This document shows positions 7,090 through 14,430 of a DNA stretch of 56,660 nt, piece after piece. A program made the translations under genes and the position numbers. The stretch spans positions 1 through 56,660 of the forward strand of contig JAUYFQ010000084.1 in NCBI GenBank assembly GCA_030690895.1, written 5' to 3'. Position 1 is the first letter of the stretch, and each line of letters starts with the position of its first letter. This DNA is from Sulfuricellaceae bacterium. Lineage in GTDB: Bacteria > Pseudomonadota > Gammaproteobacteria > Burkholderiales > Sulfuricellaceae. The notes beneath the pieces were generated by a model. It ran no database searches, had not been told where the DNA came from, and saw only the letters and a program-made list of their open reading frames with translations.

Positions 7090-7536
7090 ATGCAAAACGA
7101 GCAGGAAAAAGAGAAGAAAACCGGCCTCAAAGCTGGCTGGAAAAAAGGACAAAGCGGAAACCCAAAAGGCAGGCCATCGGGAAGCCGTAACCGTGCCACG
7201 GCAATCGCTTCGGCAGTGCTGGAAAAGGACATTGCCGCTATCGTGGGCAAAGTGGTTGAAGCAGCCCTCGGTGGCGACATGGTAGCGGCGCGCATGTGTG
7301 TTGAACGGCTTATCCCTCCGGCTCGGGAACGTGCGCTCAAGATTGACCTGCCCAGCCTGGATACTGTGACTGACTGTGCCAGGGCGCAGTCGGCTATCGT
7401 GGGCTATGTCGCAAGCGGTGAATTACTGCCAGCGGAAGGCTGCGCGCTTTCCGGCTTGGTAGAGAACCAGCGCAAGGCGTTTGAAACCATAGAGCTTGAA
7501 GCGCGCATCTCGGCACTGGAGCAGGGCGTCAAGTAG
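7090..7536 (+). CDS. DUF5681-like phage-associated protein (148 aa)
   Basis: The protein has a Lys-rich N-terminus with WKKGQSGNPKGRPSGSRNR (about residues 17-36), the signature of DUF5681. These proteins are often found next to terminase genes in prophages and in mobile elements. It is followed by a helical segment ending RLIPPARERAL and a helix-rich tail (IVGYVASGELLPAEG..ISALEQ). It is probably a DNA-binding protein. In this element no terminase large subunit follows, so if it acts in packaging it would have to redirect a helper phage enzyme; that is inference. It is transcribed toward the tRNA, five bases before the next gene. Confidence 0.7.
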   Translation: MQNEQEKEKKTGLKAGWKKGQSGNPKGRPSGSRNRATAIASAVLEKDIAAIVGKVVEAALGGDMVAARMCVERLIPPARERALKIDLPSLDTVTDCARAQSAIVGYVASGELLPAEGCALSGLVENQRKAFETIELEARISALEQGVK

Positions 7537-7541
7537 TCGCC

Positions 7542-7817
7542 ATGCTGGAAACCCTTTTGCATGAGCTACGGGCGGCTCTTGATGCCGACTCATTCTGTCG
7601 CGTCGAGAAGGTCATTAGCAGCTTTGGGGGCGAGAGGCTTTATATCAGCAGCAAGACGCGAAGGAAAGATAAGGTAGTCATGGCGGCGCGCTTGATGCGC
7701 CAGGGAGCAGCCAGGCAAGAAGTACATATGCGGCTCATAGCGGGCGGCATGAGCAAGCGCACTGCTTACCGGGTAATCCATGAGGCACTTGCTTTGCGCG
7801 GTGCGTTGTCAGGTTGA
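7542..7817 (+). CDS. Small Mor-like DNA-binding protein (91 aa)
   Basis: FGGERLYISSK near residue 28 followed by a helix-turn-helix (RLIAGGMSKRTAYRVIHEAL, residues 65-84) resembles the C-terminal half of the Mu Mor/C activators, which have a GGxxxYIP strand before the HTH. The N-terminal dimerisation region is short. It is co-transcribed with the DUF5681-like gene. A role as transcription activator of element or helper-phage genes is plausible. The match is by eye and weak enough that an unrelated small HTH protein remains possible. Confidence 0.55.
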   Translation: MLETLLHELRAALDADSFCRVEKVISSFGGERLYISSKTRRKDKVVMAARLMRQGAARQEVHMRLIAGGMSKRTAYRVIHEALALRGALSG

Positions 7818-7837
7818 TACGGTTGTTTTTTGAATGA

Positions 7838-7853
7838 GTGACGCCAGTGTGAC
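7838..7853 (+). repeat. Iteron-like repeat copy 4 (GTGAC-GCCA-GTGTGAC)
   Basis: This copy lies 50 bp from the tRNA-side att repeat. In an excised circle it would be about 215 bp from copies 1 and 2 and the DnaA boxes, with the att site between, so one compact control region would form. Confidence 0.6.
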
Positions 7854-7867
7854 AAGGCAAAGAAAAA

Positions 7868-7892
7868 GGGGTTAAGCTTTTGGCCTAACCCC
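7868..7892. terminator. Bidirectional terminator next to tRNA-Thr
   Basis: GGGGTTA (7868-7874) pairs with TAACCCC (7886-7892), extended by GC/GC past one mismatch. T-rich tracts follow on both strands (TTGATTTTTTT on plus; the A-run at 7863-7867 on minus). It can end both the rightward element operon and the leftward tRNA-Thr transcript. It lies inside the element, so the element carries a substitute for the terminator it displaced. Confidence 0.7.
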
Positions 7893-7902
7893 TTGATTTT
7901 TT

Positions 7903-7950
7903 TGGTGCCGGATGTCGGAATCGAACTGACGACCTTCGCATTACAAGTGC
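7903..7950 (-). repeat. Proximal attachment site inside tRNA-Thr
   Basis: Identical over 48 bases to 712-759. It covers the tRNA from the anticodon loop to CCA, so integration leaves the tRNA gene intact at this end. Confidence 0.92.
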
Positions 7951-7978
7951 GCTGCTCTGCCAACTGAGCTAATCCGGC
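7903..7978 (-). tRNA. tRNA-Thr (anticodon TGT)
   Basis: The minus strand reads a complete 76-nt cloverleaf with encoded CCA. The acceptor stem is GCCGGAT/ATCCGGC, the D-arm is TTAGCTCAGTTGGC-like, the anticodon loop CTTGTAA gives TGT (Thr), and the T-arm is GTTCGATTCC. Its 3' half is the integration target of the element. The gene is followed by the terminator at 7868-7892. Confidence 0.95.
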
Positions 7979-8031
7979 ATTAATGAGCCGCGCATTATAT
8001 CGAACTGCTTCGATAGATGCAATTTATTACC

Positions 8032-8457
8032 TTACTTTACAACGCGAAGAGATGGCTTACCACGCTTCTGGCCAGGTTCTATTCCATCGGTTGGCGCAGC
8101 ATTCTCAACTTCTTCGGCTGTATTCTGCGCATCATCCTGCATGTCTTCCTTGCCAAAAAACAGCCCTTGTCCGTTCTCCTTGGCGTAGATTCCCATGACG
8201 CGCGAAACAGGCACCAGTACGTCTCTGCCTACACCAGAAAAACGTGCGCTGAAACTGACCCATTCATTGTCTATCGTCAGATCCGGCGTGGCGCCTGGAC
8301 TGATATTGAGCACAATTTCGCCTTCCCGGACATATTCCATGGGTACACGGCAGCGCTTATCCACTACAACAGCCAGATAGGGGGTTAGCGCGCCGTCGAC
8401 ACACCACTCATAGATGGCTCGAATCAGGTATGGCCGAGTGGAAATATCGTTTGCCAT
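8032..8457 (-). CDS. sspB: SspB, ClpXP specificity-enhancing factor
   Basis: The 141-aa adaptor binds ssrA-tagged proteins and delivers them to ClpXP. The N-terminal substrate-binding domain (TRPYLIRAIYEWCVDGALTPYLAV, then VPMEYVREGEIVLNISP, then DLTIDNEWVSFSARFSGV) is intact to about residue 105. A flexible acidic linker follows, and the tail ends GKPSLRVVK, the ClpX-docking motif. The length is typical for beta-proteobacteria. It sits four bases after sspA on the same strand, the usual pair. Confidence 0.95.
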   Translation of the reverse strand: MANDISTRPYLIRAIYEWCVDGALTPYLAVVVDKRCRVPMEYVREGEIVLNISPGATPDLTIDNEWVSFSARFSGVGRDVLVPVSRVMGIYAKENGQGLFFGKEDMQDDAQNTAEEVENAAPTDGIEPGQKRGKPSLRVVK

Positions 8458-8461
8458 TTTT

Positions 8462-9061
8462 TTACTTCCGCATGGCTTTTTCTGACGGCGTCATGGCTTC
8501 GATATAGCCTGGGCGCGAGAAAATACGTTCTGCGTATTTGAGCAGGGGCGCGGCCTGCTTGGGCAATTCGATGCCAAGGTGGTCCAAGCGCCACAACAGA
8601 GGTGCAATCGCCACGTCCAGCATGGAAAAGTCATCGCCCAGCATGTACTTCTGCTTGGCAAAGATGGGTACCAGTTGGGTCAGATTGTCGCGAATGATAC
8701 CGCGCGCCTTGTCGGCGGCTTTCTGATTGCCGCTGACGATGGGGGCAATGTGCGCAAACAACTCCTGCTCGAACTGATACAGAAACAACCTTGCTCTGGC
8801 GCGCATGACTGGGTCGGCTGGCATCATCTGGGGATGAGGGAAGCGTTCGTCGATATATTCGTTGATGATGTTCGACTCAAACAGCACCAGGTCGCGCTCA
8901 ACCAGTACGGGAACCTGATTGTGCGGGTTGATGATTGCGAGGTCTTCCGGCTTGTTTTGCAAATCGACATCGATTACCTGAAAGTCCATGCCTTTTTCGA
9001 ACAATACGATACGGCAGCGCTGGCTGAATGGGCAGGTGGTGCCCGAGTAGAGGGTCATCAT
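8462..9061 (-). CDS. sspA: SspA, stringent starvation protein A (GST-fold)
   Basis: The 199-aa protein has a thioredoxin-like N-terminal domain (LYSGTTCPFSQRCRIVLFEKGMDF; the NPHNQVPVLVERDL turn with cis-Pro; ESNIINEYIDERFPHP) and an all-helical GST C-terminal domain. SspA binds RNA polymerase and alters transcription in stationary phase or under stress. Two adjacent ATG codons (9061 and 9058) could start it. It follows the bc1 operon petABC at about 95 bp, an arrangement conserved in betaproteobacteria. Confidence 0.93.
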   Translation of the reverse strand: MMTLYSGTTCPFSQRCRIVLFEKGMDFQVIDVDLQNKPEDLAIINPHNQVPVLVERDLVLFESNIINEYIDERFPHPQMMPADPVMRARARLFLYQFEQELFAHIAPIVSGNQKAADKARGIIRDNLTQLVPIFAKQKYMLGDDFSMLDVAIAPLLWRLDHLGIELPKQAAPLLKYAERIFSRPGYIEAMTPSEKAMRK

Positions 9062-9156
9062 GATGGTGCTACCTCTGAAATATTTGGTTTAGAACAAAAA
9101 ATTGCGCCGGTGACGCTCAGAAAGCGCACCGGCATATGCGTTACGACAAGAAAAAA

Positions 9157-9876
9157 TCAGTGAATATCTTTCCAGAATTCTTTCTTGAGATAGTAGGCAA
9201 TCACGAGGAATATACCCAGGAACAGGAGCACGATAATTCCCAGCGTCTTGCGTGTTTGCTGAGCGGGGTCGCCCATGTAAACCAGGTAATTCACCAGATC
9301 GGCTACGCTTGCGTCGTACTCTGGCGCGGTCATGCTGCCCGGTTTTGCCAGGGTCAAGGTGTGCGTTTCATGGTCGCCCTGCTTCTCGGTTTTCATGACC
9401 TGCTCGCCTTGCAACTGGTAGAGCACATGCGGCATGCCTACTTTATCGAACACGGTGTTGTTCCAACCGGTGGCGCGCGTATCGTCGCGGTAAAAACCGC
9501 GCAGGTAGCTGTACAGCCAGTCTGCGCCACGCGAACGGGCAATCACGGTCAGATCAGGTGGCGCCGCGCCAAACCAGACTTTGGCTTCTGGTTGTCGCAT
9601 CGCCACGGTCATGGTTTCGCCAACCTTGTCGGCGGCGAACAGCAGGTTTGCCTTGATCTGATCGTCAGTCAGGCCGAAATCCTTCATGCGGTTGTAGCGC
9701 ATGTAGGAGGCGCTGTGACAGTTAAGACAATAATTGACGAAGGTCGCAGCGCCGCGTTGCAGCGAAGCCTTGTCATTCAGGTCGTAGGGTGCCTTGTCCA
9801 GATGCACACCACTGCTTGCCACCGCCAGCGATGGAATCGCCAGCGCCAGAAGCATCAGTTTCTTGATCATATTCAT
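9157..9876 (-). CDS. petC: Ubiquinol-cytochrome c reductase, cytochrome c1
   Basis: This heme subunit passes electrons from the Rieske centre to soluble cytochrome c. From the ATG at 9876 the protein has a signal peptide (MNMIKKLMLLALAIPSLAVAS), a CLNCH heme motif near residue 48, a C-terminal membrane anchor (GIIVLLFLGIFLVIAYYL) and a basic end. An upstream ATG at 9891 adds five residues and lacks a better ribosome site. It is third gene of petABC on the minus strand, ten bases or so after petB. Standalone cytochrome c1 (not fused to b) is the usual betaproteobacterial form. Confidence 0.93.
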   Translation of the reverse strand: MNMIKKLMLLALAIPSLAVASSGVHLDKAPYDLNDKASLQRGAATFVNYCLNCHSASYMRYNRMKDFGLTDDQIKANLLFAADKVGETMTVAMRQPEAKVWFGAAPPDLTVIARSRGADWLYSYLRGFYRDDTRATGWNNTVFDKVGMPHVLYQLQGEQVMKTEKQGDHETHTLTLAKPGSMTAPEYDASVADLVNYLVYMGDPAQQTRKTLGIIVLLFLGIFLVIAYYLKKEFWKDIH

Positions 9877-9901
9877 GTTAACGAACCCCATACAATATCT
9901 T

Positions 9902-11158
9902 TTAATCCGGTATCCGCTCAGGCACGGGCTTGGTTTTGTCGATCTTGGTAAACCATGGCATCAGGAAGAAGAACGCAAAATAGATCACGCTCAGTATCTG
10001 TGCATAAATGGTGTACAGCGGAGTCGACGGCAATACACCCAGGTAACCCAGACCCACGAAGCTGATGATGAAAAGGGTCAGCGCTACTTTGTAGATCGTG
10101 CCACGGTAGCGAATGGATTTCACTGCGCCACGATCCAGCCAAGGCAGGAAGAACAGGATCATCACCGCCACGCCCATGGCAATCACGCCGGGGAACTGCG
10201 AACCGAACATCGTCGGCACCGCACGCAGGATCGCGTAGAACGGCGTGAAGTACCAGACAGGCGCAATGTGCTCCGGCGTCTTCATCGGGTCAGCCGGGAA
10301 ATAGTTGTTGAATTCGATGAAGTATCCGCCCATGTCCGGCGCGAAGAATAAAATCGCCGAAAACACCATCAGAAACACCACCACACCGACGATGTCCTTG
10401 ACGGAGTAGTAGGGGTGGAAGGGAATGCCGTCCAGCGGGATATGCGTCACGGGATCCTTGTGTTTCTTGATCTCGATGCCCTCTGGATTGTTCGAGCCGA
10501 CTTCGTGCAGCGCAATGATGTGCGCAGCAACCAGACCGACCAGTACCAGCGGCACAGCGATCACGTGAAAAGCAAAGAAGCGGTTCAGAGTCGCATCGCC
10601 AATCACATAGTCACCACGAATCCAGATCGAAATATCGGGACCGACCACTGGAATGGCGCTGAACAGGTTGATAATCACCTGCGCGCCCCAGTAGGACATC
10701 TGACCCCAGGGCAGCAGGTAGCCCATGAAGGCTTCGGCCATCAGCGCCAGATAGATCAACATGCCGAAGATCCAGATCAACTCGCGCGGTTTGCGGTATG
10801 AGCCGTACATCAGGCCGCGCATCATGTGCAGATAGACCACGATGAAGAACGCCGATGCGCCGGTGGAGTGCATGTAGCGGATCAGCCAACCCCAGGGCAC
10901 GTCGCGCATGATGTACTCGACGCTCGCGAACGCGACTGGCACGCCAGAGCCGTTCAGGGAAGCATCCGGCTTGTAGTTCATGGTCAGAAAAATACCGGTC
11001 ACGATCTGCAGAACCAGCACCAGCAGCGCCAGGGAACCGAAGTAGTACCAGAAGTTGAAGTTTTTTGGTGCGTAATACTCGGAAAGATGCGCTTTCCAAT
11101 TGGCCGTCAGCGGGAAGCGATCATCTACCCAGCCCAGCAATTTTGTCAGACTGTTCAT
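9902..11158 (-). CDS. petB: Ubiquinol-cytochrome c reductase, cytochrome b
   Basis: This 418-aa integral membrane protein carries the two b hemes and both quinone sites. Eight or more transmembrane helices are visible. The heme-ligand histidines lie in YMHSTGASAFFIVVYLHMMRG and in FFAFHVIAVPLVLVGLVAAHIIALHEVG. The Qo-site signature is read as PVWYFTPFYAILRA with the upstream region; the PEWY motif is PVWY here, a common variant. The C-terminal helices continue to an extended tail. It lies between petA and petC, with four bases to petA. Confidence 0.95.
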   Translation of the reverse strand: MNSLTKLLGWVDDRFPLTANWKAHLSEYYAPKNFNFWYYFGSLALLVLVLQIVTGIFLTMNYKPDASLNGSGVPVAFASVEYIMRDVPWGWLIRYMHSTGASAFFIVVYLHMMRGLMYGSYRKPRELIWIFGMLIYLALMAEAFMGYLLPWGQMSYWGAQVIINLFSAIPVVGPDISIWIRGDYVIGDATLNRFFAFHVIAVPLVLVGLVAAHIIALHEVGSNNPEGIEIKKHKDPVTHIPLDGIPFHPYYSVKDIVGVVVFLMVFSAILFFAPDMGGYFIEFNNYFPADPMKTPEHIAPVWYFTPFYAILRAVPTMFGSQFPGVIAMGVAVMILFFLPWLDRGAVKSIRYRGTIYKVALTLFIISFVGLGYLGVLPSTPLYTIYAQILSVIYFAFFFLMPWFTKIDKTKPVPERIPD

Positions 11159-11161
11159 TTA

Positions 11162-11752
11162 TCAGGCTCCCTTGTCTTCGCCAATCAGCAGGCGGGCGTC
11201 ACTCAAATACATATGCTTCGGAATCACCAGATTGGTAGGCGCAGGCACACCCTTGTAAACGCGTGCGGCCAGATCGAAGCGTGAGCCATGGCATGGGCAG
11301 AAAAATCCGCCTTGCCAGTCCGCGCCCATGCTGGCAGCGCCGACTTCAGGGATGTAGGTGGGAGAACAGCCCAAGTGGGTGCAAATACCGACCGCCACCA
11401 GATATTCCGGTTTGCGCGAACGGGTGTCGTTCTTGCAATACTCAGGCTGCTGCTCGGTTTCAGACTTGGGGTCAGCCAAGCCGCCGTCCAGCTTGGGAAG
11501 TGAGGCCAGCATTTCCTTGGTGCGATGCACCACCCATACCGGCTTGCCTTGCCATTCGACATTGAGAATCATGCCCGGCTCGACCTTGCTGATATCCACC
11601 TCAACCGGCGCGCCAGCGGCTTTCGCTCGCTCACTTGGCATCATGCTCATGACAAATGGAATCACGGCACCCACCGCCGCAACCCCACCAGCCGCAGAAG
11701 AGGCGGCGATTAAAAACCGCCGCTTGCTGCGATCCACTTCATTCTTGCTCAT
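11162..11752 (-). CDS. petA: Ubiquinol-cytochrome c reductase, Rieske iron-sulfur subunit
   Basis: The 196-aa protein begins MSKNEVDRSKRRFLIAASSA, a Tat-type signal anchor that tethers the [2Fe-2S] domain to the membrane. The cluster-binding boxes CTHLGC (near residue 130) and CPCHGS (near 155) supply two Cys and two His. It accepts electrons from ubiquinol at the Qo site and passes them to cytochrome c1. The ATG at 11752 is chosen because the longer frame adds residues unlike the family. It is the first gene of the operon; a possible promoter TGGAAA-N18-TACAAT lies on the minus strand between 11790 and 11830. Confidence 0.94.
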   Translation of the reverse strand: MSKNEVDRSKRRFLIAASSAAGGVAAVGAVIPFVMSMMPSERAKAAGAPVEVDISKVEPGMILNVEWQGKPVWVVHRTKEMLASLPKLDGGLADPKSETEQQPEYCKNDTRSRKPEYLVAVGICTHLGCSPTYIPEVGAASMGADWQGGFFCPCHGSRFDLAARVYKGVPAPTNLVIPKHMYLSDARLLIGEDKGA

Positions 11753-11871
11753 ATCCACACCCTGATCAAGGAAATATAAAAAATCAAACCGTGGATTGTA
11801 CCGAATTTTCAATCGATATTTCCATCCTTTTAAGAAAAATTAGCAATTACTTATGGAGCTGGGTCTTAAAA

Positions 11872-12465
11872 TCAGGATATGTGCACGGTTTTCTCAGCCT
11901 GCGCCAGCTCCTGTGGCGTGTTCAGATTGGAGAACGACTCGATGTCTGAAAAAGGCACGCGCACCCGGTTCAACTGGCTTTGCCACTCGCCAACACGGCG
12001 TCCGCCAGATGCCAGATAGACGCCAAGGTGCGTCCTCAGTCGCGTGTATCCCAGGCAAATCGCGGGTTGCAGGCAGCCATCCACTTCAGGGACAGCTACA
12101 TCCCCTCCTCCATCCAGCAAGGCCATCAATAGACGAGATGCCAGGTCCTTCGGCAAAAAAGGGGTATCACAAGGGACGCTCAGCCACAGTGGACGGGAAA
12201 CCACGGCAAGTGCACTATGCAGCCCGGCCAGCGGCCCTGAAAAATCCGGCAAGTCGTCTGCCAGCACCGGAAACCCCAGCGTCTCGTAACGATCCAGATT
12301 GCGGTTTGCACTGATTATGGTTTCATCGACCTGATGCGTCACACAATCCAGCACCCAACTCACCATCGGTCGGCCATGCAACAACACCAACCCCTTGTCG
12401 GCTTCGCCCATGCGGCGCCCTTGTCCGCCGGCCAGCACGATGGCTGCCAGGTCATGCCCGGCCAT
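11872..12465 (-). CDS. mobA: Molybdenum cofactor guanylyltransferase MobA
   Basis: It attaches GMP to molybdopterin to give the bis-MGD cofactor of the DMSO-reductase family. The N-terminal GTP-binding loop IVLAGGQGRRMGEADKGL is intact, and FSGPLAGLHSAL and VPCDTPFLP supply the nucleotide and metal-binding Asp. At 197 aa it has the usual length. The ATG at 12465 overlaps the upstream TGA by one base, with a GTG in frame three bases earlier. Its position after csdL is a loose association. It implies that the cell has molybdoenzymes elsewhere. Confidence 0.9.
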   Translation of the reverse strand: MAGHDLAAIVLAGGQGRRMGEADKGLVLLHGRPMVSWVLDCVTHQVDETIISANRNLDRYETLGFPVLADDLPDFSGPLAGLHSALAVVSRPLWLSVPCDTPFLPKDLASRLLMALLDGGGDVAVPEVDGCLQPAICLGYTRLRTHLGVYLASGGRRVGEWQSQLNRVRVPFSDIESFSNLNTPQELAQAEKTVHIS

Positions 12466-13211
12466 CACGACTCCAGTAAAATCTTGACGACCGCGCCGGC
12501 CAGCATCATGCCGAACAGGGGGGGCATATAGCTGATCGTGCCATTAACCGCCCTTGGACGGCCGGGGCCATCCACTGGCTGAGGGGGCAGGGGCGGACGG
12601 GGTTGTTCGTCTGAAAAAACCGTCATAAGCCCCTTCCGCAGGCCATAGTGTCGGCTCAGGCGTTTGCGCATCTGCTTGGCCAACGGGCACATTTCGGTTT
12701 TTCCGATATCCGCAATCTTCACTTTAGCCGGGTCGAGACGGTTGCCCGCCCCCATGCTGGAGGCCACTCTCAAACCACGTTTCACGCTTTCTCCCACCAG
12801 CGCTACTTTGCAGGCCAGCGAGTCAATTGCATCCACCACAAAATCGCAGTCCCCAGGCACAAGTTCGTTCACATTGTCTGAATTCAGGAAAGTGCGCAGA
12901 ATCTGCAACTCGCAGGCCGGGTTGATTTCCCGGATGCGCGCCTGCATCAGTTCGGCCTTGGACTGGCCGACGGTTGAAAGCAGCGCCGGTAACTGCCGGT
13001 TGATATTGCTGATCGCCACTACGTCATGATCAAGCAAGGTCAGGCGGCCAATCCCGGCCCGTGCCAGCGCCTCGGCACAGTAGGAACCCACGCCGCCCAG
13101 GCCGGCCACGAACACATGCTTGCCTGCCAAGCGGGCCATTCCCTCGTCGCCCAGCAGAATATGAGTGCGCTCAAACTGGGGTGGCCAAGCTGCGGATGAG
13201 TCAGATTTCAT
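12465..13211 (-). CDS. tcdA: tRNA t6A dehydratase TcdA/CsdL (E1-like)
   Basis: The 248-aa E1/ThiF-family protein cyclises t6A37 of ANN-decoding tRNAs to ct6A in an ATP-dependent dehydration. The Rossmann nucleotide loop VAGLGGVGSYCAEALARAGIG (near residue 33), DHDVVAISNINRQ with the adenylation Asp/Arg, and VDAIDSLACKVAL are present. The C-terminal helix (PPLFGMMLAGAVVKILL) is typical. It is followed by mobA with a one-base overlap and preceded by tatD. Confidence 0.9.
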   Translation of the reverse strand: MKSDSSAAWPPQFERTHILLGDEGMARLAGKHVFVAGLGGVGSYCAEALARAGIGRLTLLDHDVVAISNINRQLPALLSTVGQSKAELMQARIREINPACELQILRTFLNSDNVNELVPGDCDFVVDAIDSLACKVALVGESVKRGLRVASSMGAGNRLDPAKVKIADIGKTEMCPLAKQMRKRLSRHYGLRKGLMTVFSDEQPRPPLPPQPVDGPGRPRAVNGTISYMPPLFGMMLAGAVVKILLES

Positions 13212-13214
13212 TAT

Positions 13215-13982
13215 TCAGTTTCCTTCCAGTTTCAGGACAGACCGTACATTCATGCTGGTTGCGCGCATGATCTCGGCCAGTTCCAGTTGTCTCAATTCCG
13301 CCAGACTTTCGGCTATCCGGGGCAGATATTCCGGGCTGTTTCTTCGCTTGTGCGCAAATATAGGCGGAATATCAGGCGCGTCCGTCTCGAGCACGATGGT
13401 TTCCAACGGCAGCGAGGCGGCCAGCCCCCGTAACCGGGTTGCGCGTGGATAGGTCATGGCGCCGCCAAAACCCAGCTTGAATCCCAAGCGAATAAATTCG
13501 TCTGCCTGCTGTCGGCTGCCATTAAAAGCATGGGCAATGCCCCCGCTGACCTTGAACCGCCTGAGCTGCTTGAGGATTTCATCCTGGGCACGACGAATAT
13601 GCAACAACACTGGCAGGTCAAACTCTCTGGCCAGCTTGAGTTGCTCGGCAAAATATTCCAACTGGCGCGCCAGTTCAAAGCCCGGAACAAAAAAATCCAG
13701 TCCAATTTCCCCGATTGCAACCGGCCTTGACTGATCAAGCGCATCGCGCAACACGCGCAAGTCGTCAGGGCAGGCACGGTCCACGTACATCGGATGAATT
13801 CCCAACGCAGGCCGGCAAATCGGGTAGATCTTGCAGCAAGCCAATACCGCATCGAAGTTCGCCCGTTCGACGCCCGGAATCACAATCATGCCAACACCGC
13901 ACGCCCGAGCGCGTTCGACCACAGAAGCACGATCCGCGTCGAACTCGGCTGCATCCAGGTGACAATGGCTATCGATCCACAT
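13215..13982 (-). CDS. TatD-family metal-dependent hydrolase
   Basis: The 255-aa TIM-barrel nuclease has HCHLD at the N-terminus (metal-binding HxH), GEIGLDFF (catalytic Glu), LHIRRA, IAHAFNGS and ETDAPDIPP at the C-terminus, all metal ligands of the family. TatD/YcfH/YjjV proteins act as 3'-5' exonucleases or deoxyribonucleases or D-aminoacyl-tRNA-deacylase-like enzymes, so substrate is open. The ATG at 13982 (MWIDSHCH) is chosen over a longer frame. The sequence resembles the YjjV subgroup most. Confidence 0.88.
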   Translation of the reverse strand: MWIDSHCHLDAAEFDADRASVVERARACGVGMIVIPGVERANFDAVLACCKIYPICRPALGIHPMYVDRACPDDLRVLRDALDQSRPVAIGEIGLDFFVPGFELARQLEYFAEQLKLAREFDLPVLLHIRRAQDEILKQLRRFKVSGGIAHAFNGSRQQADEFIRLGFKLGFGGAMTYPRATRLRGLAASLPLETIVLETDAPDIPPIFAHKRRNSPEYLPRIAESLAELRQLELAEIMRATSMNVRSVLKLEGN

Positions 13983-14061
13983 GGACGAATTATAGCAGTG
14001 CCATTTGCTGCCTCTGCATCGGCGGGTATAATAGACGACTATTTCACTCGGAATCTCCGCC

Positions 14062-14430
14062 ATGTCCCAGAAAAAAACCATCCCGATTTTCGACGCCAGC
14101 GAGAATGCGGATGAAGCGCTTAGCGCCTGCTCCAGTGGCGAACCCTATGCTTTGTTGGTGCTAGGCGACAGCATGCTGCCCGAATTCGAGGATGGCGAAG
14201 TGATTGTCGTTGAACCGGAAGGCCTGGCTCGCGATGGCTCTTATGTTGTCGCATACCACAATGATGAATACACCTTCCGCCAGTTGCTCAACCGCGACGG
14301 CAAATGGTTTCTTCAACCGCTGAATGACCTTTACCCTACCGAAGAAATTCCCGGCATGGAAGTGGTCAAGGGTGTCGTCATACAGAAAAAGAAGCCCGGC
14401 AAGCGCAGTTCATTCAAGTCTTACGTTTAA
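14062..14430 (+). CDS. S24/LexA-like protein lacking an N-terminal DNA-binding domain
   Basis: The 122-aa protein is only the LexA/signal-peptidase-like fold. GDSMLPEFEDGEVIVVEP contains the nucleophile (S37), and YVVAYHNDEYTFRQLL is the strand that carries the general-base Lys in LexA. Here that position is Arg (R73), about 36 residues after Ser as in LexA, so classical autoproteolysis is doubtful. No helix-turn-helix is present. It is transcribed alone and its 3' end overlaps mutY convergently by 17 bp. It may be a non-catalytic regulator or adaptor; similar small proteins occur in betaproteobacteria. Confidence 0.8.
   Translation: MSQKKTIPIFDASENADEALSACSSGEPYALLVLGDSMLPEFEDGEVIVVEPEGLARDGSYVVAYHNDEYTFRQLLNRDGKWFLQPLNDLYPTEEIPGMEVVKGVVIQKKKPGKRSSFKSYV

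Larger units (their letters stand above)
712..7950. mobile_element. 7.2 kb integrative element at tRNA-Thr, replicon- or satellite-like
   Basis: The element is bounded by perfect 48-bp direct repeats (712-759 and 7903-7950), the second being part of the intact tRNA-Thr gene. It carries a tyrosine integrase next to the tRNA end and a coupled leftward cassette: small protein, wHTH protein, RuvC-like nuclease, primase-helicase and HPD-motif protein. A rightward pair near the tRNA encodes a DUF5681-like and a Mor-like protein. There is no recognisable capsid, portal, terminase large subunit, relaxase or T4SS gene, and no obvious cargo. Two DnaA boxes and four 16-bp repeats lie at the ends and beside the integrase promoter, suggesting autonomous replication after excision. 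A P4/PICI-like satellite or a small integrative plasmid fits best. The borders are certain; the lifestyle is inferred. Confidence 0.9.
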
